Shown: positions 6,567-12,552 of the stretch, in pieces
Layout: the number at the start of each line of letters is the position of its first letter
How positions within the stretch are numbered: the first letter of the stretch is position 1
Assembly (NCBI GenBank): GCA_017408625.1
Contig: JAFQUG010000232.1
Location: 1 to 12,552 of the forward strand
Length of the DNA: 12,552 nt
Source of the DNA: Clostridia bacterium
Lineage (GTDB): Bacteria > Bacillota_A > Clostridia > Oscillospirales > CAG-272
Direction: 5' to 3'
Made by a program: the position numbers and the translations under genes
The notes under the pieces: generated by a model
Told to the model about the DNA's origin: nothing
What the model saw: the letters and a program-made list of their open reading frames with translations, nothing else
The model's database searches: none

Positions 6567-7457
6567 ATGAAGATTTTGAATTTTGGCTCTTTGAATTTGG
6601 ACTATGTCTACTCGGTGGACCACTTTGTTGTCGAGGGTGAGACCCTGGCATCCTCCGTGCGCAACACCTTCTGCGGCGGCAAGGGACTCAACCAGTCCGT
6701 TGCGCTTGCACGCGCGGGTGCATGCACCTACCATGCAGGCTGCGTGGGTCCCGAGGGCGGCATGCTGACCGATATGCTGCAGAGCGCAGGCGTGAACGTG
6801 ACCTACACAAGACAGGTAGACACCCCTACCGGCCACGCCATCATTCAGGTCGACCCCAAGGGCCGCAACTGCATTTTGCTGTTCGGCGGCGCAAACCGCT
6901 GCAATGATGAGGAGTTCATTGACCGTGTGCTTGCCGATTTTGACGCAGGCGACTGGCTGGTGCTGCAAAACGAGATTTCTGGGCTTTCCCACCTGATCAC
7001 CGCTGCCAAGGCCAAGGGCATGACCGTGGTGCTCAACCCCTCTCCCTTTGATCTGAGCCTGCTTGCGGCAGGGCTTGGCAAGGTGGACTACCTGTTGCTC
7101 AACGAGACCGAGGGCAAGCAGCTGACCGGCTACGACGCGCCCGACAACATTCTCAACGCCATTCGCCAGACCTACCCCGCCATTAAGGTCGTACTGACGC
7201 TGGGCAAGGACGGATGCATCTACGACGACGGAGAGCTGCGCGTTTCCCACGGCATTTTCCCGGTCAAGGCGGTAGACACCACCGCCGCAGGCGACACCTT
7301 TACCGGCTTCTTTATCAGCGCGATCAGCACGGGAGTTTCCCCTGCAGAGGCCATTCGCCGCGCAAGCGCTGCAAGCGCGATCGCAGTCTCCCGCCCGGGT
7401 GCGGCACCCAGTGTGCCCTCTGCCGAGGAAGTGGATGAATTTTTGAAGAATGCGTAA
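6567..7457 (+). CDS. rbsK: Ribokinase-like PfkB-family sugar kinase
   Basis: Cytoplasmic ATP-dependent sugar kinase; ribokinase makes ribose 5-phosphate from ribose. The 296 residues fit the family (290-310). Visible marks are the N-terminal sugar-binding segment GSLNLDYVYSVDHFVVEGET (7-26), the first PfkB signature GGKGLNQSVALARAG (37-51), N179-x-x-E182 in the Mg-associated region, and the second signature DTTAAGDTFTGFF, with the anion hole and catalytic base Asp243. The C-terminal A-I-A-V-S-R-x-G-A-x-P-S-V-P run is typical of true ribokinases, so I favour ribose, but other furanoses or nucleosides are possible. No ribose transporter or repressor is adjacent. The start has a good AAGGAG site. 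It follows holA by 16 bases and ends at a strong terminator. Confidence 0.88.
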   Translation: MKILNFGSLNLDYVYSVDHFVVEGETLASSVRNTFCGGKGLNQSVALARAGACTYHAGCVGPEGGMLTDMLQSAGVNVTYTRQVDTPTGHAIIQVDPKGRNCILLFGGANRCNDEEFIDRVLADFDAGDWLVLQNEISGLSHLITAAKAKGMTVVLNPSPFDLSLLAAGLGKVDYLLLNETEGKQLTGYDAPDNILNAIRQTYPAIKVVLTLGKDGCIYDDGELRVSHGIFPVKAVDTTAAGDTFTGFFISAISTGVSPAEAIRRASAASAIAVSRPGAAPSVPSAEEVDEFLKNA

Positions 7458-7513
7458 GGCATCATAAAAGAAAAACCGCTCATGGAGCTGCGGAAATAGC
7501 GTGAAATATGAAA

Positions 7514-7548
7514 AAAGGGCTGAGTCAGACCAGATTCAGCCCTTTATC
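7514..7548 (+). terminator. Terminator of the holA-rbsK unit
   Basis: A perfect 10-bp stem (AAAGGGCTGA with TCAGCCCTTT) around a 12-base loop begins 57 bases after the kinase stop. The T-tract is short (the stem ends in TTT, then ATC), so termination may be incomplete. Confidence 0.75.
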
Positions 7549-7562
7549 ATTGAAAAAAACTT

Positions 7563-7814
7563 GGTTTCCCAATCTCTTTGCGCAAAACCCTTCCTCCCGT
7601 TACGCTACGCTACGGGAGCCCTCCTTCCCCTGTGGGGACGGCTTTGCACCGCGCATTCATTTCATTGACTTTTCCCTTATGGGATACTTTTTTAGTTCTC
7701 CGTCTTATGATGCTGCTTGATGCGGGCAACTTATATAAGCCGTCCCCGCAGGGGAAGGGGTTCCTCGCAGCGTAGCGTAGCGAGGGGAAGGGGCTGTCCG
7801 AACACATTGGAAAA
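7563..7814. mobile_element. MITE/REP-like palindromic element with folding arms
   Basis: Two arms of about 80 bases, in inverted orientation, flank a unique centre of about 85 bases (about 7646-7731). Best-matching blocks are the CCCTTCCCCTG(T/C)GGGGACGGCTT segment, the loop TACGCTACGCT, and a looser outer edge near TTTCCCAAT (7565) and its counterpart near 7810. Each arm also folds on itself. Left: CTCCCGT (7594-7600) with ACGGGAG (7612-7618), and CCCC-TGT-GGGG (7627-7637). Right: CCTCGC (7763-7768) with GCGAGG (7780-7785), and CCCC-GCA-GGGG (7744-7754). No transposase or convincing ORF is inside, and no clear target duplication is visible, so it would be a non-autonomous element. Exact ends are uncertain. 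Confidence 0.65.
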
Positions 7815-7846
7815 GTTCTATATCGTGAATGAAACTATATTAATAG

Positions 7847-7890
7847 AAAACAGCAGGAATCTGCTCGAAATCGAACAAATTCCTGCTTTT
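7847..7890 (-). terminator. Terminator-like hairpin after the lipoprotein gene
   Basis: A perfect 9-bp stem (AGCAGGAAT 7852-7860 with ATTCCTGCT 7879-7887) with an 18-base loop is flanked by AAAA on the left and TTTT on the right, so on the minus strand it ends in G then TTTT. It lies about 40 bases past the lipoprotein stop. The symmetric flanks could make it work in both directions. Confidence 0.55.
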
Positions 7891-7891
7891 A

Positions 7892-7932
7892 CCGCTAATT
7901 CATCAGCCCCGTGCGAGCGGTTTTCTTTTTTT
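7892..7932 (+). terminator. Weak plus-strand terminator candidate
   Basis: CCGCT (7892-7896) pairs with AGCGG (7916-7920) across a 19-base loop, directly followed by TTTTCTTTTTTT. The stem is short but the T-tract is good. It would stop read-through from the kinase unit or the repeat element just before the converging lipoprotein gene. Confidence 0.35.
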
Positions 7933-8221
7933 ATTCCACGCTGACTCCCGTGATCAAAGCGATCGGGCAAAGTCCTTTGGGCTGGTCGTTTGGCACGATG
8001 GCAAAGACCACGTCCACGGTCTGCCCTGCATACGCCGCCAGATCGGCGCACACGCCCGAGGGGACACCCTCGTTGCCCTGGAATACGATCTTGTCGGGAT
8101 GCTCCAGCACGTCATAGCCCGTACCTGCCAAGAAGCCGTTGCCCGCGTTGGCAATGCCGCTTCCCTCGGTCAACGGAGAGAATCCGTCGCGCCCATACAG
8201 CGAGCATTCCTGCCAGGTCTT
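7931..8221 (-). pseudogene. Out-of-frame 3' end of the large lipoprotein gene
   Basis: From the AAG at 8221 this frame reads KTWQECSLYGRDGF and runs about 96 residues to a TAA at 7931. It begins exactly where the main frame (ending ...YMWSVDG) degenerates into a short nonsense tail, and the join YMWSVDG-x-KTWQECSLYG makes one continuous domain. One base appears to be missing near 8218-8224. The segment looks well conserved as protein (hydrophobic and Gly pattern, no stops), so the break is recent, a sequencing error, or rarely bypassed. It has no ribosome binding site of its own: the GTG at 8239 is internal to the broken domain. Confidence 0.8.
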
Positions 8222-11200
8222 TCGCCGTCCACCGACCACATATAGGTCTTGATGCCACCCTTCGCCACGGCCCAGCCTGCGATAGCCAGCTTACCGCCGT
8301 CCACGGTGGAGGCATTGTAGTCAATGATATCCAAGCCCTTATCCGAGCTGCTGCCGCGCGAATTGTACGGGCCGTCACCGTCGCCCGCGCCGTTGATAAA
8401 GTCAATGAATGCGGTAAAACGAATATCCGAAACGGTATAGCCGCTCGAAGCGTCCACAAGATCCGAGAAGGACGGAGGCACCGAAGGTCTTCCCTGCTCG
8501 GTTCCCTCCTCGGGCTGTTGCTCGCTCTCGGGCCAAGGCTCGAAATCCTTTTCGCAGACCACCTTGAAGGTGCGGCTGTCTGCGCCGTCCATATTGAACG
8601 CAAACGCATAAGAATACGTGCCGTTGCGATCGTAATATACGGCATAGCCGTCGTAATAGTGCGCATACCCCTTGCTGTCGGGGGTCTTGGACGAGTTGAC
8701 CGTCAGCTCCACCCACTCGCCACTCACCTTTTCGTAAATGACGGGAGCGGTCAGCTTGTCAAAGCCGTACACGCGCACGACCTTATTGTTCGAGCCGCCG
8801 GAAATGGTAAACTCCGCGCTCTTGCCGTCCACCGACTTCACGCTCGGCACGAATACGCTTTCCACGAGCTCGCCATCCTGTACACTCAGCTTGACGCCGT
8901 TCAGGCAAGTATTCTCGCGGATGGCCTGCACGTTGGAATCGTCGGTCGAGGTATAGAAGCCCCAAGGGGAGATGATCAGGCAAAGCTTCATGGTGTCGCC
9001 CTTCTTGAGCGTGACGTTTGCGAGATCCAGCGACAGGCTGTACTTGGAATTCTGTCCTACCGCGACAAAGCCCGCGTCGCACGTCTCTCCGCCAATGGTC
9101 ATTTCGGAATCGTAGATCACCACACCCATGTTGACGTTGTTCTTTGCCCAATCCTGTGCGGTAGCTTCCAGATCGTAGAGCGCCACGTAAGGAGACTCGC
9201 TGCCCAGCCTGAGCACCTCGGGCTCGGCAGAGGCGTTGACAGTTCCCTGCACGGCCCTGTTCTGCTCATTCAGATAACCGATCTTGGTGTATGTGCCCGC
9301 ATAGCCTTCAAAGGAATAGAATGAGAAATCCTTGGCAAAGTCGGCAATGCTGACATCCTGGAGCACCTCGTAGTTGATCTCGTAGTAAGCGCGCAGCTCA
9401 TCGGTCTCGGGCAGCTCTACGTGGTTGTACGAAACCTTGATCTTTCCGTCGTCCGAGAGATAATCCATCTTGACATCGGTATAAACGGGGCCGGAGGAGA
9501 TGATATCATTGTGGTAATTCTCGGTCGCTATGTGGTTGCCCTCGGCATCCGTGTACTGCAAAAAATACTGGAAGCCGCCGTGGGTATGCTGGGGCTGGTT
9601 GTCATATCCCTCGCCCTTGGGCAGCTCGAACCAATAAGGCATGGACATCGAGCGGAAGTCGGGCAAGGTCCACAGATCACGCGCACCGTACAAGGGGCAG
9701 ATGCAGCTGGTCTCGGTCGTGCCCAAAGACAGATGATAATAAGGCCAGAAGAACTGAATGGAGGACAGCTGCTTCAAGGGAAGTTTGCCCCAATTCATAT
9801 ACAGATTGAGCACGGTCAGCTCCACCGTCTCGCCTGCCTTAAGCGAGATCGGGAAATAGGTCTCGGAATAGGAAGGATCGCCCGGATCAAAGATCGGCTC
9901 CTCGTTCTCACCCTTGAAGTTCTTGCAGATCATGACCGGAATGGGCAGAAGCATATCGTTCTTGCCAAGGATCAACGCATTTTCACCACAGCCGCTTGTG
10001 GTCGTGGTATATACGTAAACGTTGCGGTCGCTCTCGCCTGCTGTGATCGAAATATCGGCAGTATAGTGGCGGTTCTGCTCCGAGAAGAAGGGCTCGTTAA
10101 AGCCGGTTCCGCCAATGCCGAAGCAGTATGCGCCTCTGAGCGCGTCGTAGCCGAGATAAGCATCCGACCCGATATCCTGCAAGGGATTGCGCTCAAATTC
10201 GGCCTCGGTCAGAAAAGCATCAAAGCTGTGGCTCTCGTCGGTATACAGACGGTGACCCATATAGAAATCATCCTTGGTCGTATCGGGATTGGCGGTCAGC
10301 TCACCATCCTTGGGTCTTGCGCTCTGGGTCACGGTATAAGTGCCGTTCGCCAGGGTCACCTCCAGCTTTCCGCTGCTTTCATGCGGCAGCAGGATAAAGC
10401 CGAGAATGCCTGCATCCTTAATGTCAAAGCCCACGTACTCGCAGCTGTCAAAATCCACACCGTCCAAAGAATCGTGTGTGCCGTTCTTGTCCTTGACGAT
10501 CAGCTTTTGCACGGTGTCTGCAGGGAGATCGGTAATCATACCGAGACTTGCGATCCCCGTGACGTATTCGGTTGCCACAAAGTGCAGCACCTGATTGGTT
10601 TTGTCCGAATAGGTATGGAAGGTTCTGTCCAGCAGCACGGCGGGTGCGGACATATCCAGATTGACCGCCTTGATATCCTTGATCTGTACCGCCTGACCGG
10701 AACCGCCGATATCAAAGCGCAAGGAGGTAACGTCCCCCGTATAGTCAACGGCATTGCTCAGCACCAGCGTATACGTGTTCCATTCATCGTTCCCCAAAAG
10801 GTTAAAGCGCACGCACTGCTCTGCATTGTGCCCCGTACGGTCGCCCGCAATATAGTACAGCTCGCCCGAGGTGGCAGCGGTCTTGACCGAAAACTGCACG
10901 GCATTGAACTGCTCTGCAGGATAGAAAAGCCCCTTTTTCGTGGTGTTCCTGACCGTATAAACGTACGGATCAAAGCCCTCCACGGTATAGGAGATCACTC
11001 CGTCCGAAACGCGGAAATCGGTCACATCGTGGTATCGCATATTCCCTTTGCTGATCGCAAACTCCATCTGATCCGTTACGGCAGCGCCGCCCATGAAATT
11101 CTGGCCCATGATGTGCGCATCATAATAATAGTAGCTCATGCGATAGATGTTGGCATGCGGTGCGGCGGTGGACTCGGATGCAAAATAGGTCTTGCCGTCC

Positions 11201-11601
11201 TCCATGGTCATATAGACGTCCATGGTATTTTCCAGATACACGCCGCCCTCGGCATTTGTCAGAGAGGTGACCTGCATGGAGTCGGCGGAAGAAAGGTTGT
11301 ATTCCAGGCGCATATTTTGGTTTTCAATGCAATAACCAAGTCTTGCAGGCGTGGAATAATAGGCCTGCACGCCGTCCGCCAGGCGATTGGCCTGCATGAT
11401 GGTGCCGGCATACGGTCCTGTGATGACCGGCTCAACGTATTCCGGATCATCGGGTCCGGGCTCGGTTCCCTGCTCGGGATCGGTATCCGTGCCGGGCGCG
11501 GTCTCATCCGTCTCGCCACCCTTCTTGGAGCAGGCAGTCATGCAAGTGCCCATCAGCAGCGTAATGGATAAAATCAACAGAAGAATTCGTGTAAATTTCA
11601 T
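8170..11601 (-). CDS. Very large secreted lipoprotein of unknown function, frameshifted near its C-terminus
   Basis: Predicted surface lipoprotein; I do not recognise a catalytic family. The signal peptide (KFTRILLLILSITLLMGT) ends at a lipobox-like M-T-A-C with Cys24, followed by SKKGGE. Residues 30-57 are an acidic Thr/Pro/Glu spacer. The body (about 60-1020) is beta-rich, with many Tyr/Trp/Gly/Thr. Residues about 225-315 look like a jelly-roll carbohydrate-binding module: the pattern W-N-T-Y-T-L-V-L-S, then Y-T-G-D-V-T-S-L-R-F-D. A second acidic linker (about 1020-1040) leads to a C-terminal module of about 175 residues, the end of which lies in another reading frame. The main frame ends after 1143 codons; repaired, the protein would be about 1223 aa. 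The ATG at 11601 has an AAAGGA site and a strong promoter. It is monocistronic. Glycan binding is inference. Confidence 0.82.
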   Translation of the reverse strand: MKFTRILLLILSITLLMGTCMTACSKKGGETDETAPGTDTDPEQGTEPGPDDPEYVEPVITGPYAGTIMQANRLADGVQAYYSTPARLGYCIENQNMRLEYNLSSADSMQVTSLTNAEGGVYLENTMDVYMTMEDGKTYFASESTAAPHANIYRMSYYYYDAHIMGQNFMGGAAVTDQMEFAISKGNMRYHDVTDFRVSDGVISYTVEGFDPYVYTVRNTTKKGLFYPAEQFNAVQFSVKTAATSGELYYIAGDRTGHNAEQCVRFNLLGNDEWNTYTLVLSNAVDYTGDVTSLRFDIGGSGQAVQIKDIKAVNLDMSAPAVLLDRTFHTYSDKTNQVLHFVATEYVTGIASLGMITDLPADTVQKLIVKDKNGTHDSLDGVDFDSCEYVGFDIKDAGILGFILLPHESSGKLEVTLANGTYTVTQSARPKDGELTANPDTTKDDFYMGHRLYTDESHSFDAFLTEAEFERNPLQDIGSDAYLGYDALRGAYCFGIGGTGFNEPFFSEQNRHYTADISITAGESDRNVYVYTTTTSGCGENALILGKNDMLLPIPVMICKNFKGENEEPIFDPGDPSYSETYFPISLKAGETVELTVLNLYMNWGKLPLKQLSSIQFFWPYYHLSLGTTETSCICPLYGARDLWTLPDFRSMSMPYWFELPKGEGYDNQPQHTHGGFQYFLQYTDAEGNHIATENYHNDIISSGPVYTDVKMDYLSDDGKIKVSYNHVELPETDELRAYYEINYEVLQDVSIADFAKDFSFYSFEGYAGTYTKIGYLNEQNRAVQGTVNASAEPEVLRLGSESPYVALYDLEATAQDWAKNNVNMGVVIYDSEMTIGGETCDAGFVAVGQNSKYSLSLDLANVTLKKGDTMKLCLIISPWGFYTSTDDSNVQAIRENTCLNGVKLSVQDGELVESVFVPSVKSVDGKSAEFTISGGSNNKVVRVYGFDKLTAPVIYEKVSGEWVELTVNSSKTPDSKGYAHYYDGYAVYYDRNGTYSYAFAFNMDGADSRTFKVVCEKDFEPWPESEQQPEEGTEQGRPSVPPSFSDLVDASSGYTVSDIRFTAFIDFINGAGDGDGPYNSRGSSSDKGLDIIDYNASTVDGGKLAIAGWAVAKGGIKTYMWSVDGERPGRNARCMGATDSLR

Positions 11602-11632
11602 ATACCAGATTCCTTTCCGATAGGATACTTAT

Positions 11633-11661
11633 ATTTTACAGGATTTTTCTTCCCGTGTCAA
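11633..11661 (-). promoter_or_regulatory. Sigma-A promoter of the lipoprotein gene
   Basis: On the minus strand TTGACA (11656-11661) and TAAAAT (11633-11638) are 17 bases apart, about 30 bases before the ATG at 11601. Confidence 0.85.
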
Positions 11662-11665
11662 TCGG

Positions 11666-11798
11666 TAAGCCCACTCTTTTTACTTTGAAATCAAGCAGAA
11701 GGTGTTTACTTTCTCGCGCTTTTCTGCTACAATAGAGATATCTCAATTCGCGCAAAGAGCAAGCAAGACTGCCACAAGGAAAAGAAGGAGTGGGCTTA
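11666..11798. repeat. 11-bp inverted repeat across the divergent promoter region
   Basis: TAAGCCCACTC (11666-11676) is the exact inverted complement of GAGTGGGCTTA (11788-11798). One copy lies just upstream of the lipoprotein -35 box. The other spans the ribosome binding site and the first base of the membrane protein gene's ATG. Similarity extends loosely for about 10 more bases through purine-rich flanks. Shared operator or small inverted duplication are both possible. Confidence 0.4.
11705..11733 (+). promoter_or_regulatory. Sigma-A promoter of the membrane protein gene
   Basis: TTTACT (11705-11710) and TACAAT (11728-11733) are 17 bases apart, about 65 bases before the ATG at 11798. A 7-bp inverted repeat, AGCAGAA (11694-11700) with TTCTGCT (11722-11728), frames the -35 and touches the -10. 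Confidence 0.75.
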
Positions 11799-12505
11799 TG
11801 ATGATCAAAAGCAAAAAGCTGTTAGTTTGGCTCTCGATCGCATTTCTGTGCATCATGGCTGTACTGGGAGTGCTTTTGCAAACGGTGCAAGCAAGCATTC
11901 CCGTCAACCTGCGCTATACGGCCATCGTGCTTGCCTGCCTCTTCTGCATTCTGTTTGCAGAGACGTCGGATTCCTACCTCTTTACGCAGCTTGCGCTGGT
12001 ATTCACGCTCATGGCGGATTACTTTCTCGTCTATCTGGATGACATCCAAAAAGCCCCTGCCATGCTTTGCTTTTCGGTGGTGCAGATCGCATACTTTGTG
12101 CGCCTGTACCGCGAGGACGGAAGCAAAACGCGTCGCAAGATCCACCTTGCCTTGCGTACTGCCCTGTCGATCGCGGTCGTGGCCGTCACGCTTGCGGTGC
12201 TCGGCACGAATTGCGACTTCGTGGCGTTGATCTCCATGTTTTATTACGCCAATCTGATCCTCAACGCCGTTTTTGCATGCATCAGCTTCAAGAAGAACCC
12301 CGTTTTTGCGATCGGACTGGTCTTATTCATTCTGTGCGACACGGTTATCGGACTTGGCGAGATCGACGCCTATCTGCCCATCCGCGAGGAATCGGTCATG
12401 TACAAGATCCTCTCTCCCGGCTTTGACCTTGCCTGGGCATTCTACCTGCCCTCGCAGGCACTCTTGGCAATCAGCCTGCTGCCGCGGCGGTGGCAATCCA
12501 CATAA
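11798..12505 (+). CDS. Polytopic membrane protein, YhhN/lysoplasmalogenase-like
   Basis: A 235-residue integral membrane protein with about 7-8 hydrophobic segments (near residues 8-28, 38-54, 62-80, 88-104, 117-137, 140-162, 168-187 and 208-228). The arrangement resembles the YhhN/TMEM86 lysoplasmalogenase family. A helix LALVFTLMADYFLVY with Asp74 corresponds to the L-x-D-x-x-L segment. An aromatic helix with Q96-x-x-Y follows, and a later FILCDTVIGL carries Asp181. Such enzymes cleave the vinyl-ether bond of lysoplasmalogens, lipids common in anaerobic clostridia, but identity is weak enough that function is tentative. I start at ATG 11798: AAGGAG is 7 bases upstream, an ATG follows immediately at 11801, and the open frame further upstream covers the promoter. 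It is divergent from the lipoprotein gene and followed by a strong hairpin. Confidence 0.7.
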   Translation: MMIKSKKLLVWLSIAFLCIMAVLGVLLQTVQASIPVNLRYTAIVLACLFCILFAETSDSYLFTQLALVFTLMADYFLVYLDDIQKAPAMLCFSVVQIAYFVRLYREDGSKTRRKIHLALRTALSIAVVAVTLAVLGTNCDFVALISMFYYANLILNAVFACISFKKNPVFAIGLVLFILCDTVIGLGEIDAYLPIREESVMYKILSPGFDLAWAFYLPSQALLAISLLPRRWQST

Positions 12506-12523
12506 CATAAAACAGGGATGGCA

Positions 12524-12552
12524 TGCGAGACTTCTCATAAGGAAGTCTCGCA
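12524..12552 (+). terminator. Probable terminator cut by the window edge
   Basis: A perfect 11-bp stem (TGCGAGACTTC with GAAGTCTCGCA) around a 7-base loop lies 18 bases after the membrane protein stop. The window ends on the last stem base, so a T-tract cannot be seen. Confidence 0.6.

Noticed and set aside
5462..7250. Long minus-strand ORFs opposite holA and the kinase
   Set aside because: Shadows of well-supported genes; the holA promoter and ribosome binding site fix the coding strand.
7646..7731. Hidden small gene or promoter in the centre of the palindromic element
   Set aside because: Short open frames there have no ribosome binding site, and the TTGACT at 7665 has no matching -10 at 16-18 bases.
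8216..8226. Programmed -1 frameshifting in the lipoprotein gene
   Set aside because: The site lacks a canonical X-XXY-YYZ heptamer in the right phase, and no pseudoknot or upstream SD-like stimulator is evident; a one-base deletion or sequencing error is simpler.
9421..11571. Plus-strand ORF of 716 codons
   Set aside because: Antisense shadow of the lipoprotein gene: no ribosome binding site, Ile/His/Arg-rich composition typical of a reversed reading frame, and no recognisable domain.
1..12552. tRNA, rRNA or CRISPR array
   Set aside because: No tRNA cloverleaf, no rRNA-like sequence and no regularly spaced repeats seen on either strand by eye.

Overview
The window reads as a chromosomal segment of a low-to-mid GC Firmicute, most likely an uncultured gut-type member of the Clostridia. 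The reasons are strong AGGAGG-type ribosome binding sites, consensus sigma-A promoters, a Gram-positive RNA-processing/membrane-insertion operon (rpmH, rnpA, yidD, yidC, jag), a TTG- or GTG-started minority of genes and a very large surface lipoprotein. This placement rests on gene content and style, not on a database search.

Positions 1-3790 (minus strand) hold the classic rpmH-rnpA-yidD-yidC-jag cluster: ribosomal protein bL34, the RNase P protein, the small YidD membrane-insertion factor, the YidC insertase and the KH/R3H RNA-binding protein Jag/KhpB. rpmH has a near-perfect promoter and is followed by a terminator/attenuator before rnpA. rnpA and yidD overlap by 4 bases. yidC is preceded by a leader of about 150 bases with a tandemly duplicated hairpin and an open frame that runs into the yidC start. 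jag is the last gene visible on the left.

Positions 3831-5297 (minus) encode a MATE-family multidrug/sodium exporter. It is divergent from a plus-strand pair at 5519-7457: holA (DNA polymerase III delta, clamp loader) and a ribokinase-type PfkB sugar kinase. The divergent intergenic region has one clean promoter for each direction, and a perfect 14-bp inverted repeat frames the holA promoter.

Positions 7458-7930 (473 bases) contain no gene. They hold the kinase terminator, an inverted-repeat MITE/REP-like element of about 250 bp with internally folding arms, and terminator-like hairpins for the converging units.

Positions 7931-11601 (minus) encode one very large secreted lipoprotein of unknown function whose last ~96 codons are out of frame with the rest (single-base frameshift near 8220). 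It is divergent from 11798-12505 (plus), a polytopic membrane protein resembling the YhhN/lysoplasmalogenase family, which ends at a strong hairpin at the window edge.

Most of the window is ordinary core genome. The parts most worth a second look are the 7563-7814 repeat element, the yidC leader, the Glu at the normally basic groove position of YidC, the holA promoter dyad and the frameshifted giant lipoprotein.
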